This document shows, in pieces, positions 9,643 to 20,800 of a stretch of 41,191 nucleotides of DNA. Made by a program: the position numbers and the translations under genes. Under the pieces are notes generated by a model. The model was not told the DNA's origin and did no database searches. It saw only the letters and a program-made list of their open reading frames with translations. The stretch is taken from assembly GCA_032718475.1 (NCBI GenBank), contig JAUCBJ010001268.1, forward strand, positions 1-41,191, read 5' to 3'. The stretch is from Nemertoderma westbladi. Lineage: Eukaryota > Xenacoelomorpha > Nemertodermatida > Nemertodermatidae. Position 1 is the stretch's first letter. The number at the start of each line of letters is the position of its first letter.

Positions 9643-10062
9643 AACAATGAGCAACAATTGGCAACAACGAGCAACAATTAGCAAAAACGAGCAACACGAT
9701 CAACAATGAGCAACAATAAGCAACAACGAGCAATACTAAAGTAGAACAACGAGCCACAATGAGCAATACTAAAGTAGAATAATGAGCATGAGAAACAACG
9801 ACCAACAAAGAACAACAATGAGCACAAACGAGCAAAAACGAACAACAATGAGCAACAAAATGCAACAATGATCAACAACGCGCATGAGCAACAATAAGCA
9901 ACAACGTGCAACAATCAGCAATACTAAAGTAGAACAATGAGCGACAATGATCAACAACAAGCAACAATGATCAACAACGAGCAACAATGATCAACAACGA
10001 GCAACAATGACAATCATTGCTCATTGTCACTCATTGTTGCTCGTTGTTTCCATTGTTGCTAT
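9643..10062. repeat. GAGCAACAA-rich low-complexity array ending in an inverted segment
   Basis: Irregular repetition of 9- and 12-mers such as GAGCAACAAT and GAGCAACAAC. At about 10005-10062 the motif turns over into its reverse complement (TCATTGTTGCTCGTTG), so the end of the array can fold back on the main block. Leu/Cys-rich minus-strand open frames across it (9596-9987) are by-products of the repeat. Confidence 0.85.
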
Positions 10063-10249
10063 AATTATATCCGATACGTTTTCCAAATGTGTGTGTATCG
10101 AAAGCCCTTATAGAGATGGGGGGGAGGGGGGGTTCGACGAAATAAGACTCGAACTATTATAGTATAATTAGAACTGTTCTCCGATGATGGCTTAGAGTCC
10201 GATGATGCTGCACGAAGGCGTTAATCGCAACCCAGTTGGGTTGCGATAT

Positions 10250-10316
10250 ACTTATGAAGCCAGAACCTACAACCCGGGGCCCGGGGCTCAAATAACTGAG
10301 CTACCAACCTTCTAAG
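10250..10316 (-). repeat. tRNA-like head of a SINE
   Basis: Read on the minus strand, TAGCTCAGTTATTTGAGC fits a tRNA D-arm/A box (GCTC pairs with GAGC). It is followed by a GC-rich stem-loop (CCCGGG copies) and a B-box-like GGTTCTGGCTTC. The spacing is that of a degenerate tRNA and the B box departs from GGTTCGANNCC, so a tRNA-derived SINE head is more likely than a functional tRNA gene. The adjacent 10224-10247 is a near-perfect palindrome. Confidence 0.5.
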
Positions 10317-10387
10317 TAACTAATAATTTTATAAATTTTCCAATACTATGAGGAATATTATTTTGATCTCTTAATTTTTCTATACAG

Positions 10388-11067
10388 AGGCATTCAAACG
10401 CTCCAAGAAGAAACTCGATGGCCTAAATGCAGTTTACAACAACGCTGCCATTCTTGATGAAGTCCACTTTAAGAGAATGATTGGCATTAACATCACTGGA
10501 GTTATGAATGGCACGTACATCAGCATATCCTTGATGAGCCGAAACAATAGTGGACAGGGTGGATGCATCGTTAATACAGCATCCTACTCGTCAATCGTTG
10601 AAGATAAAAACATCGTTGTTCCGGTCTTTAAAACCACAAAATCCGCTGTTGTTTCCTTCACTAAGGCCATCGTTGATTATCCCGATTTCCATGAGCACGG
10701 AATTCGTCTCAATTCGGTTTGTCCTACTCTAATCGATACGCCAGTGGTTCGGGGGCTGCTCGCTAACCTTAGCGCTATGATTGCGCCGAGCGCAGTAGCT
10801 AATCACTTGAAAGAAATATTTGGTATAAATAACCAATATTACCATCGTAAAGAAAATAATCTGATAATGACCGCGAAATATGTTGCTGAGACGTGTGTTG
10901 ACCTCCTATCCAACGAAAACATAAAATCAGGAAGAGCCTTGTATATCGACCCACACAACATCTTTATCGTCGACCTTCTTTCTAAGGCAACAGCAATTGT
11001 TGGTGATAAAGATTTCCCAAACCCAGAAGAATTAAAGGATGTTATACCAATAGGAGGAGGAGAGTGA
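10388..11067 (+). CDS. Terminal exon of a 15-hydroxyprostaglandin dehydrogenase-like SDR
   Basis: Short-chain dehydrogenase/reductase family, closest in layout to NAD-dependent 15-hydroxyprostaglandin dehydrogenase, which oxidises the 15-hydroxyl of prostaglandins in the cytosol. The exon starts after a pyrimidine tract and CAG (acceptor AG at 10386-10387) and the frame is open to TGA at 11065-11067. Visible family features are the NNAAI element (usually NNAG), INITGVMNGTYI for helix alpha-E, the serine of VNTASYSS (codon 10582) and VCPTLIDTP after the active site. The Tyr-x3-Lys motif reads F-K-T-T-K: the catalytic tyrosine codon is TTT (10627) while the lysine (10639) is kept. The N-terminal Rossmann part (TGxxxGIG) is not in the window, so earlier exons must lie more than 10 kb upstream, or the copy is a fragment. 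It could be a pseudoenzyme or a decayed duplicate. Confidence 0.85.
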
Positions 11068-11195
11068 ATATAAACAGTGGTAAAAACATTTTAATTATTT
11101 CCATAATATTCCTTTAGATTTTGTGAGGGAAATGGTGGAGGCCTGACTGAATATATATTTATTTTTTGATAACACTCCTCATATCGAAAATTTTA
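11068..11195 (+). other. 3' flank of the dehydrogenase exon
   Basis: AT-rich sequence after the stop codon, presumably 3' UTR. I see no clear AATAAA signal before the next repeat element. Confidence 0.35.
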
Positions 11196-11511
11196 AACCG
11201 ACCCTAATTGGGACCCTTGATTGGGACCTACTGTAGGTTTCACTTCTGTCTGGTATATTGTTTATATATGTATTGTCTATGGCAATACTATTTCGCCACA
11301 CTGTATATAATATTCTTTTAACCATGGTTGGGTTGCCAACATTATAGCTATATTATATATATATATATTGCCAATATTACAGAGAGAGAACTGAACGTTT
11401 TTTTGCTTGCCAGGTTTGGATGGGAATAAATTCTCCATCCAACCTGGTTGCTCAGTGGGGCTTAGAACTTTGGATTCCAGGTACCAGGTTCGAGCCACAT
11501 TAGGGTCGGTT
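11196..11511. mobile_element. Short element with 13-bp inverted ends and a tRNA-like 3' part
   Basis: AACCGACCCTAAT (11196-11208) is the exact reverse complement of ATTAGGGTCGGTT (11499-11511). The interior has another inverted repeat (CCAGGTTTGGATGG against CCATCCAACCTGG, about 11410-11448). It is followed on the plus strand by a tRNA-like stretch: GGTTGCTCAGTGGGGCTTAG resembles a D arm, and GGTTCGAGCC (11488-11497) is a perfect B box. A T7 run follows the right end. Either a MITE or a tRNA-derived SINE captured within inverted ends; the class is not settled. Confidence 0.45.
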
Positions 11512-11703
11512 GATTTTTTTCAATATATCGAGATCGTTATAACATTACTAAAACTGCATCTCCTCTGCGCAACAATTTTATTTCTTATTAATATATTTTT
11601 AACAGCAGATTAATTCTCCTCAAAAGCGGACAAGCGGTTGTCTAAGAACTGAAACAGCAAATCAACATTGTGTAGTAAAATAAATTAATTTATAGATGTT
11701 CTT
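11512..11703. other. Unassigned AT-rich spacer
   Basis: No gene or repeat family recognised; a short plus-strand hydrophobic frame crosses it without family features. Confidence 0.45.
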
Positions 11704-13013
11704 AACCACGGAACACTGGAGGCAACCCGAGGGATCATATCGGTGTAGGTAAACACGGAACACTGGAGGCAACCCGAGGTATCCTATCGGTGTAGGTAAA
11801 CACGGAACACTGGAGGCAACCCGAGGGATCCTATCGGTGTAGGTAAACACGGAACACTGGAGGCAACCCGAGGGATCCTATCGGTGTAGGTAAACACGGA
11901 ACACTGGAGGCAACCCGAGGGATCCTATCGGTGTAGGTAAACACGGAACACTGGAGGCAACCCGAGGGATCCTATCGGTGTAGGTAAACACGGAACACTG
12001 GAGGCAACCCGAGGTATCCTATCGGTGTAGGTAAACACGGAACACTGGAGGCAACCCGAGGTATCCTATCGGTGTAGGTAAACACGGAACACTGGAGGCA
12101 ACCCGAGGGATCCTATCGGTGTAGGTAAACACGGAACACTGGAGGCAACCCGAGGGATCATATCGGTGTAGGTAAACACGGAACACTGGAGGCAACCCGA
12201 GGGATCATATCGGTGTAGGTAAACACGGAACACTGGAGGCAACCCGAGGTATCCTATCGGTGTAGGTAAACACGGAACACTGGAGGCAACCCGAGGGATC
12301 ATATCGGTGTAGGTAAACACGGAACACTGGAGGCAACCCGAGGTATCCTATCGGTGTAGGTAAACACGGAACACTGGAGGCAACCCGAGGGATCCTATCG
12401 GTGTAGGTAAACACGGAACACTGGAGGCAACCCGAGGGATCCTATCGGTGTAGGTAAACACGGAACACTGGAGGCAACCCAAGGGATCCTATCGGTGTAG
12501 GTAAACACGGAACACTGGAGGCAACCCGAGGGATCCTATTGGTGTAGGTAAACACGGAACACTGGAGGCAACCCGAGGGATCCTATCGGTGTAGGTAAAC
12601 ACGGAACACTGGAGGCAACCCAAGGGATCCTATCGGTGTAGGTAAACACGGAACAATGGAGGCAACCCGAGGGATCCTATTGGTGTAGGTAAACACGGAA
12701 CACTGGAGGCAACCCGAGGGATCATATCGGTGTAGGTAAACACGGAACACTGGAGGCAACCCGAGGTATCCTATCGGTGTAGGTAAACACGGAACACTGG
12801 AGGCAACCCGAGGGATCCTATCGGTGTAGGTAAACACGGAACACTGGAGGCAACCCGAGGGATCCTATCGGTGTAGGTAAACACGGAACACTGGAGGCAA
12901 CCTGAGGGCTCCTATCAGTAAACAAGGAACACTGGAGGCAACCCGAGGGCTCCTATCAGTAAACATGGGACACTGGAGGCAACCCGAGGGCTCCTATCGG
13001 TAAACGCGGAACC
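11704..13013. repeat. 47-bp minisatellite, about 27 copies
   Basis: The unit contains GGAACACTGGAGGCAACCCG, then AGGGATCCTATCGG and TGTAGGTAAACAC. CACGGAAC starts at 11707 and 11754 (period 47) and keeps that period for about 25 units. Variation is mostly GGGATCC, GGGATCA or GGTATCC. The last three units (about 12893-13013) are shortened to about 40 bp by loss of the GTGTAGG part and carry GGGCTCC. A related single copy (AACACTGAAGGCAACCCGAG) lies at 35220. Minus-strand open frames inside are artefacts. There are no unique spacers, so it is not a CRISPR array. Confidence 0.95.
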
Positions 13014-13144
13014 GCTTTTTATCACCTTCGCCATATTGCTAAATTCAAACGATATTTCTCCACTGCAGATCTACATAACATTATTCACGCATTTATTACC
13101 AATACGCCTCCTAACAATATCGACATCTATTACGTTCAGATAGC
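13008..13144 (+). pseudogene. CR1/L2-group LINE fragment (C-terminal RT region)
   Basis: The plus frame reads RFYHLRHIAKFKRYFST then LHNIIHAFITN. This is the thumb-proximal segment typical of CR1/L2-group reverse transcriptases (consensus like FYHLRNIAKIR, then LIHAFVTSRLDYCN). It is cut off at the G27 run that starts at 13145. The same kind of LINE resumes in the same orientation at 34898 with its C-terminal and 3' part, so both pieces may come from one old insertion. Confidence 0.65.
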
Positions 13145-13171
13145 GGGGGGGGGGGGGGGGGGGGGGGGGGG
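13145..13171. repeat. G27 homopolymer
   Basis: An uninterrupted run of about 27 G at the broken end of the LINE fragment. The length is unreliable in any assembly. On the G strand it could form a quadruplex. Confidence 0.8.
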
Positions 13172-13196
13172 AACTGGGCGCAATAAAAATTTAAAT

Positions 13197-13276
13197 TGGA
13201 CGCAACGTACACGTACACGTACATGTAAACGTACACGTACACGTACACGTACACGTACACGTACACGTACACGTAC
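13197..13276. repeat. (ACGTAC)n hexanucleotide array, left block
   Basis: About 80 bp of ACGTAC repeats with a few changes (ACATGT, AAACGT). It ends directly at the Copia LTR with cgtac (13272-13276), which recurs at 23802-23806 on the other side. It is therefore the left part of the array that continues at 23802. Confidence 0.93.
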
Positions 13277-13478
13277 TGTTTAATCTAATATATTGCCCAA
13301 TACTAGGTAATAAATACAATCGTGTTTCACTTACTACATCAACTGTCAGACTTATATTTTACTACTTCAACACTTTAGTGCAGCAGTACTGCAGTACACA
13401 TACAGACATACTAACACAATAACACAACAGGTACCTACCGGTACACCTAAAAACCCCTCACCATATATTACTCTCACA
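13277..13478 (-). repeat. Copia 3' LTR
   Basis: On the element strand it begins TGTGAGAG and ends TTAAACA. By eye it is identical over 202 bp to 23600-23801. A purine-rich run (AAAAGAAAAGAGAA) ends about nine bases before the LTR and is the likely polypurine tract, although its position is not exactly flush. Confidence 0.95.
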
Positions 13479-13579
13479 TTAGATATATTCTCTTTTCTTT
13501 TAGTTCTATATAATTTCTAACTTGAGTCTATAACTCGATCTAAAATCACTTTTTTCTTTCTTCTTCTTTTTTTTCCCAT

Positions 13580-16500
13580 TCAGTTCTCAAGTAAAGATAG
13601 CAGTTCAAATCCGGGACGCTCTTTAGTGAGCACATCAGCCAAATTATTTCTAGTGTTTATTAGGTGAAGTTGAATTCCTTCAGTTTTCATTGTTTGCCGA
13701 ATTACTGAGAGTTCTATTTTCAAGCGTTTCTCTGCGGGTTCATTAATGACAGTATTTAAATTGTCGTATAGTCCCTTGCTGTCTGTGTAGAGTTTATTAG
13801 ACTTCACCTTAATACCGATTTCACCAAGTATAGATTTAACAAATAAAGTATAATCAACACTTGATCCTGCTGCTAATAGTTCTGCTCCGAATGTCGAACG
13901 ACATACCCGCTGTATTCTATTTGAATGCCACAATAGAACATTTCTGGTGTCATCCTGATCTTGAATACCATCTCCCAAAAAACATATAAATCCAGCCTGG
14001 GAGCGTGAATCTTCTAGATTTGCAAATCCACCATCAACAAAAGTTTCTGTAATACAGTTATTTAAGTTAATCGGTCTACAGTGAATTTGAACTGGCTCTA
14101 GGCCTTTTGCTTTGCGCAACAACTTATTTGCCGCTTTAATGTGTCTGATTTTCAAGCACGTAACAGAACCAAGTAAAGCCGATACTCCATAAAGTATATC
14201 TGGCCGAGTAGAATTTCCCAACCATTGAAGTGAACCCAGAAGTGATCTATAATCATGTTCATAAGAGTAGGCGTCATCTTTTACATCTAACTTCTTGTTA
14301 AACTTAATGGGTTTAATGTTATCCAAGTAACCTGGTTGAGAATAATAAATATCAAAATGATCAATATGTTCTACTGTCTCAATATGTATTCCAGTAAAGT
14401 TAAAATTAAATTTCTTATCAGTCCCTACCACCAATACTTGTTTTAAGTTCTCTATTACATTCTGAAATTTGCTTGTCCCTCCATACAACAAATCGTCTAC
14501 ATGAATAAGCATTAAACCAGAAATAACACCTTCATAGATGTAAAAATATAATGCACTATCACATCTAGATCGTTGTAAACCCAGACTCAGTATAATTTCA
14601 TCAAGTCGATTATACCACATCCTTGGCGCATCTACAAGCCCATAGGCACATTTCAGAAGTTTCCAATAGTTATTTGTCTCAGCTTCCATTGGAGGCTTAA
14701 CATAAACGTCGCGTTGAAGTATTCCACCTTGCAAGAAAGCAGCCTTTATATCTAAAAGACAAGGTCTAAATCCTAAAGAGGGCATGATGGCCAGCATTGT
14801 TTTCAGAACATCCCGATTAGCAGTAGGAGATTCTGTTTCAGGAATATGTTTATCTATATCTTCAAACCCTCTAAGCACTAGTCTAGCTTTCTTGTAAACT
14901 TTCCCTTCATTGTCGAGTTTATCTGTAATAATCCACTTGGTCGAAATGGGTGGTGCTTTCATATCACGCTGATTAATCTCTTCATAAACATTATATGACT
15001 TCCAGTTCTCAAGTTCATTTCGTTTAGCTTCTAATTCTGTTATAAAAACCCTCTCATTTGTGATTTCTTGAATTCCTTCACTTTGATAACATTCATCAAT
15101 TCCATATCTCTTAATTTGTTGAATATTGCGCTTTGGTCTTTCTTGTGGAATGTCTTTTTCCACTTGTTCCGATTCATGAAAAATATCTTTACTTAAGAGA
15201 GAGCTTAATTGAGATTCGGTCATTTTATCAGGTTTATCATTAGATACAATTTCAAGATTTTCGTCTGTGTTGATATTACTTTCTCCATTAGCAGTTAATG
15301 TTGAATCAGATGCTGAATCTCTTGACAATTGTTGATTACCAACACTATATTCGTCTATACATTTTTTCATTATGCCACCATCTTCACTTACACGTCTCAA
15401 ATGCGTTGTATGAGCCTTGACAAGAAAACCACCATGCCTAAGAAATATAACCTGTCCATCTGATCCAATGACAGTAGCAGGTCCATGCCATCCTTTATCT
15501 CGCTTACTATCACCATCTCTCCAGTAAAAAACTTCTTCATTTTGAAAAAATGGAGACTCAGATGAATATAAACGGCACTGAAGCGCTTTTCTTAACCTTG
15601 AAGATGCTTCAGATTCAACATATGCTACTCGTGTAGAATGTATTGCATTTAGTAAATCCCTCATCAATTTGTTACCTATTCTAGCATTATCTTGATCGTC
15701 TGTTAACATTGGTGGGTTGTCTGTTAGAAACATAGGAATTCGTGGGTTTCGACCAAACACACACTGATACGGCGTAAACCCATTCACATTTGATAATGAA
15801 TTCTTTGCTAGAAGGCCATATCCTAAGAGCAGTTTTATAGAAATTGAGGGATTATCTTGTCTACATTTTGTAAGTATCTCTTTTAGTACTCCATTATGCC
15901 TTTCGCATATCCCATTAGAAAATGGAGAATAGCCAGCAGTTGTCTTAAGTTTACACCCAAATTTTTCTCCAAAAAGTTCTAAAATATTATTAACAAACTC
16001 ACCCCCATTGTCTGAAAATAACGTTTCTGGAATACCGTAGTGTGATAACCACTCAGCTGATATTGACTGAATCACTGAATTTGGGTGTTTATCATTTACA
16101 GCAGAGGCTATAGAGAAACGAGTGGCCAAATCAATAAGATGCAACAATAAATACCGATTATTTGTTATCGGGTCAATCCAGTCAGATAAATCTATAGCTA
16201 CAACTTCACCAAAGTCTTTAGCTAGTGGTAAAGACACCTTTGGCTTTGGTTTTGGTTTCTTATTATCATTGCAAACTTTACAATGAAGATTACTCAACTC
16301 TTGCAATACCTCTTTACTTTTTTCAGATTCAGTTTCATTTATTCGAGCAGATTTTATTGTTGAAGCTAACTTGGTATATGATGGGTGACCAAACTGAGAA
16401 TGAAGCTTTTCAGCAATTTGTTTTGGTGATTTGTCCATGATATTTATATATTCCTTATTATCCTGATTATTAACGCATTTATCAGATTTTTGGTTTCTTG

Positions 16501-17649
16501 ATTTTATTCCATCGATCATTTTCTGTTGATTTGTTAATGGAATACAAAAATGTCCATTAGCCGTTTGAGGAAAACACACTTGAATTCCTAGGATTGATCC
16601 ACACTTGGATGAAAAATCGATAACCAAGCCTATTTTCTCTAAGGAAGTGCGGCTTAATAACAAAGGGCACCCCCCTGTAACAACATCAGTTAATAGAATC
16701 ATAGACTTCCCAAACAAATTTACCGGTATTGCAGCACTAAACATGGCATTTTTAATTCCTCCATTGCCAAATTTGTAAACTGACTTAGAGGGTAATATTT
16801 TTGGAAAGTTTTTTTCATTCTGACAACTAACACTTGTAACATATTGTCTATACCATTGATCTCCACAGACAGTTTTGGTTGCTGCAGAGTCAATAATAGC
16901 AACATTACAATCGTCAAAAGAATTACAATCAGAACTTTCTAAGGCAAAAACTTGCTCAACAGATTCAGATAAAGTACTATCTTCCACCATCATATTAGTC
17001 TCAATATTTTTACTAATTGTTCCAGGTGACTTCTTCTTTGTACAAGAAGCCATTAAATGAAAGCGACTTCCACATAAGTAACAACGCATATGATCACCTG
17101 TTTGAATATCCCTGGGATTCATGGAAGGTTTGTAATTTCCTGTACCACCCCGGGCCATGTTCCAATTTCGCGTTGCTCCATCCATTCGCCAGTTAGAACT
17201 CATATTTGCCGCACTTTGTGGTCGTCTATCTGCAAATCGTGGACGATAAATCCCAGGTTTTCCATTCCAAGTTGCTAAAGCACACTGTACAATTTCATCT
17301 TTCTCACCAGAAGAGAGATCGTCAATAGTAAAGATCTCCTCATTATTGAGATCTTCTGTTGCTACATTTATATTATTATTATAGTGTTCATCTCGAACTA
17401 CACATTCAATGTTTTTATCAGTCAATGTACCTGTGGCCAAAGCTTCTTGATCATTAGATTGAGCAATTGAAGGTTGTCGATGATCGCTAACAATTCGACG
17501 AAGTGCATTTTCAATATTTTCTGGTGAAAGGGTTCCATGAGACTGACTTAGTGCCACTGATAAAATCAGCATCTTTTGAGTTTCTGGATAACCACAATTA
17601 TCAAGTAACATATACGCAAATGTGGTATCTGAAATTTCAATTTGATATT
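13580..17649 (-). CDS. Copia polyprotein, main part (gag C-terminus to RNase H)
   Basis: The frame is open from the Gypsy insertion (17649) to TGA at 13580-13582. In order: the end of the gag core; a CCHC knuckle CYLCGSRFHLMASC (about 17090-17050); protease with IDSAATKTVCG (about 16895-16865); integrase with an H..H..C..C zinc motif ending LHCKVC (about 16410-16265) and catalytic acidic residues in VAIDLSDW, FSDNGGEF and GICERHNG; RT with LDIKAAFLQG and the YxDD box as HVDD (about 14500); RNase H with FVDGG, TDSK and a final NLADVLTK. All catalytic positions I can check are present. An ORF call starting at 17788 would be wrong, since its first 47 codons are Gypsy LTR in antisense. The frame matches the gag start at 22963 once Gypsy is removed. 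Confidence 0.95.
17645..17649. repeat. Gypsy target-site duplication, left copy (atatt)
   Basis: atatt directly precedes the LTR start TGTAATG and recurs at 22589-22593 directly after the other LTR. It comes from the Copia gag sequence. Confidence 0.93.
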
Positions 17650-17789
17650 TGTAATGACATACATACGTATTATTATATGGCTCGCCCCATATACATGTAG
17701 GACAGTAGTTCATGGTGATTGGATATATATACTTCTGCAATAGTTTCTGTACGTTATATCTTATTATATCGAGAACTAAGAACATCACA
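17650..17789 (+). repeat. Gypsy 5' LTR
   Basis: 140 bp, short for this class, beginning TGTAATGACATAC and ending AACATCACA. Identical by eye to 22449-22588. Confidence 0.96.
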
Positions 17790-17807
17790 TGGCGCTGCGA
17801 GTAGGCC
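17790..17807 (+). other. Gypsy primer binding site, serine-tRNA type
   Basis: TGGCGCTGCGAGTAGG begins on the first base after the LTR. It resembles the complement of the 3' end of animal serine tRNAs (TGGCGCTG/AGCGAGCAGG type) with a few differences. The tRNA identity is from general knowledge and inferred. Confidence 0.65.
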
Positions 17808-17846
17808 TTCAGTACTGAACTTCAGACAAACTAAACTCCCAATACG

Positions 17847-20800
17847 ATGGCGGATTCCGATGCTTCTTCCGCTGAGGAACCTTGCTGGTCGGACCTCTCA
17901 CCCGCCGAGGTCGCGTCGTTGGATCGTTCAAAACTGATTCAGTATTGCGCTGATGCCAGGATCCCAACGACATCGAAAACATCCGATGCAACGCTTCGCA
18001 AGAAACTCAACGCTCGGATCGCCGATACACCCGCCCGCTTCGAGGAAACCGATGCGGCTACCGGTGGCCAACCCAGCATGGCGCAACTCCTGGAACTCAT
18101 GGCGCAGCAACAGGAAAACGCGAACCGCCGTTTGGAAGAGCAGCAACGCGAACATCGGGAAGAACAAGCGGCTGCTAATCGCCGTTTAGCGGACATTCTC
18201 GCCCACCTCGGCCGTCCGCACTTCGCCGATAATCCCGTAGGACAACCCGATCCCCCACAGGCGGCCCCCACGCGTCGCCGCACCATAGATATCGGAAATC
18301 TAGACCGCATTGATACTTCGGTCGAACTGCCCGCCTTCCGCCGTTGGCGGGACAGTTGGGACAGCAATCTCCGCCGCCAGAGCGCAGAAACATTCCCACG
18401 CAGCGAAGTAGTATACACACTCCTCACCGCCCTGGGATCAGGCCTACACGACGTTGTCCGCTACACCCTGGAACTGGATCCGGACAATGGCGAGGTGGAC
18501 GCGGCGACGATTCTCGATGGGTTGCAGCAACACCTCCGCGGTAAACGCAGCATCGCTCTCGACTGCATGCAATTCCACAGACGCCGCCAGGGCGCTACCG
18601 AAACTTTCGATGACTTCTATCGGTCATTAAAACACCTCGCCGAACTCGCAGAACTGTGCGCGGAGTGCCGGGACAACCAGATAGTCACTCAGATTCTCGT
18701 TGGGCTGTACTGTACCGAGACTCAACAAGAACTCCTGAAATTACTACCCCGACCCTCACTAGAAGAAACTCGCACTATCTGCCAGAACTGGGAGTCCAGC
18801 GCTAAAAACACCCAAGTACTAGGGAGTTCGCGCTCGGTTTCTAAAATCTCCCAATACAAACAGCGCGGCGGCCGTTCTCCAACGCGACAGGGTGCTCCGA
18901 CGCCCCCATCGACCGGTTCCCAGCATCCCTGGAGATCCTCCTCCACTGGACCGGGGAACAATCGCGCCCACACTTGCGGAAACTGTGGGCAAGTAAAGCA
19001 CTCCGACAAATCTGCATGCCCTGCCCGCGAAGTTAACTGCAGCGGCTGCGGCAAAAAGGGGCACTTCCGAAAGGTGTGCCGATCCAGCGGATCCTCAAAG
19101 AAACCCTCTTCTACAAACACGGTGCTTTACCGCGACTCAATCAACCGCTTAGAATACCGCGCGGCGGTATGCAAACTGGATTACCTCGTTGTAACCCTCA
19201 CTAACTCCACTACCGGTATTCGACTCGGCACGATAAAACGCGCTCTTCCGGACAGCGGCGCGGCAGCTACACTCCTCAACGAGAACTTGTTCCACCAACT
19301 TGGGGGAGTCGGGAGGGATCTACTACCTTCCTCCAGCATGGATCTCGTCGCGGCCGACGGACTACCGATACAAACTCGCGGTCGCCTACCCGCCGTCATT
19401 TCCTCCGGCCAAAATTCCGCTACAACGGAAATCGTTATCTCTCCGGAGACGCAGGGACTGATCCTTAGCAAATCGGTTTGCATGGATCTGGGGATACTCC
19501 CGTCAAGTTTCCCCCAGCCCGCTGCGGTTCTCCCGATTTCTTCGGCTACGGTTCGCGAGACGAAGTCGGCAACACCCACAGGCGCAGACAGTGCGCCCTC
19601 AGCCAGGGACCTCCTCAACTCATTCGGGGACGTTTTCGACGACGAAGCAACCCCCTTACCAACCATCCCTGGTACCGCGATGCATATCGAACTCAAGGAG
19701 GGTGCGACGCCTTACCATGTCAAAGGCGCTCGACCCATCGCCATCGCACTTCGCGACGAAGTAAAAACTCTTCTTGACGATCTAGAACGCCGCGATATTA
19801 TCGAGCGCGTGGAAGAACCCACCGACTGGGCCCACCCGCTTACCGTAACACGCAAGCCAAGCGGAAAACTGCGCCTCTGCGTGGACTTACGCGGCCTGAA
19901 CTCCCAAGTAAAGAGGCCATACTACCCGACACCAAACCCCCGTCTAAAAATCGCCGAAATCTCGCGGACTGCAAAGTACTTTTCAGTCTTCGACGCCGCC
20001 CATGGATACTGGCAGGTCCCCCTTGACCCTGAGTCCCAGCTGCTGACGACGTTCGTCACGCCATGGGGGCGGTATAAACACACCCGGAGTGTGATGGGCC
20101 TTATCTCTTCCGGAGATGAGTTTAACAGACGGGGCGACGCGGCGCTCGAGGGACTTCCTCGGATGATAAAGATCGTCGACGACGTCTTACTCTATGACGA
20201 CACACTAGAGGAACATCTGGTGTCCATCCACCGTTTCCTCGAACGCTGCAGGGAAAAAGGTATTTGCCTGCACCCCGGTAAAGTGCAGCTCGCCCAATCC
20301 CAGGTAAAATTCGGCGGCTACCTGGTCGGAACGGACGGCATCCACGCCGACCCCGCAAAACTCTCCGCTATAGCCTCCTTCCCTCGTCCAGAAACTCTAA
20401 CCGATCTCCGAAGTTTCATCGGGCTCGTAGAACAACTCGATCCTTTCTCCTCAGAGATATCCGAGATGCTCCTACCACTACGCCCGCTCCTATCGGTGAA
20501 ATCGCCATACATCTGGACAACCGACCACAATCGCGCATTCGACGCCGCCAAGGCGGCCTTAACTACACCCCCGGTTCTGGCCCCATTCGACGTCTTCGCC
20601 GACACTAAGCTCGTAACTGACGCTTCTCGGCTCAATGGGCTCGGCTACGCCCTTCTCCAGCGCCACGGGACAGAGTGGCGCCTTATAGAATGCAGATCTC
20701 GGTTTATAACACCCACAGAGTCTCGATACGCCACTATTGAGTTGGAACTTCTAGCGGTAGTATGGGCCATCCAAAAATGCCGCAACTTCCTCCTCGGGCT

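Noticed and set aside
9596-9987. Leu/Cys-rich hydrophobic ORFs that look like membrane peptides
   Set aside because: They are the reverse complement of the GAGCAACAA array (TTGTTGCTC read as Leu/Cys/Ser).
10250-10316. Functional tRNA gene
   Set aside because: The B box is degenerate, the anticodon arm does not fold properly and the A-to-B spacing is short; a SINE head fits better.
11704-13013. CRISPR-like regular 47-bp spacing
   Set aside because: There are no unique spacers; the whole 47-bp unit repeats, and the context is animal DNA.
13145-13171. Biological meaning of the exact G27 length
   Set aside because: Homopolymer length cannot be trusted from one assembled sequence.
17650-17788. 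Extending the Copia polyprotein start to 17788
   Set aside because: These 139 bases are the Gypsy LTR in antisense; the Copia sequence resumes only at 17649.
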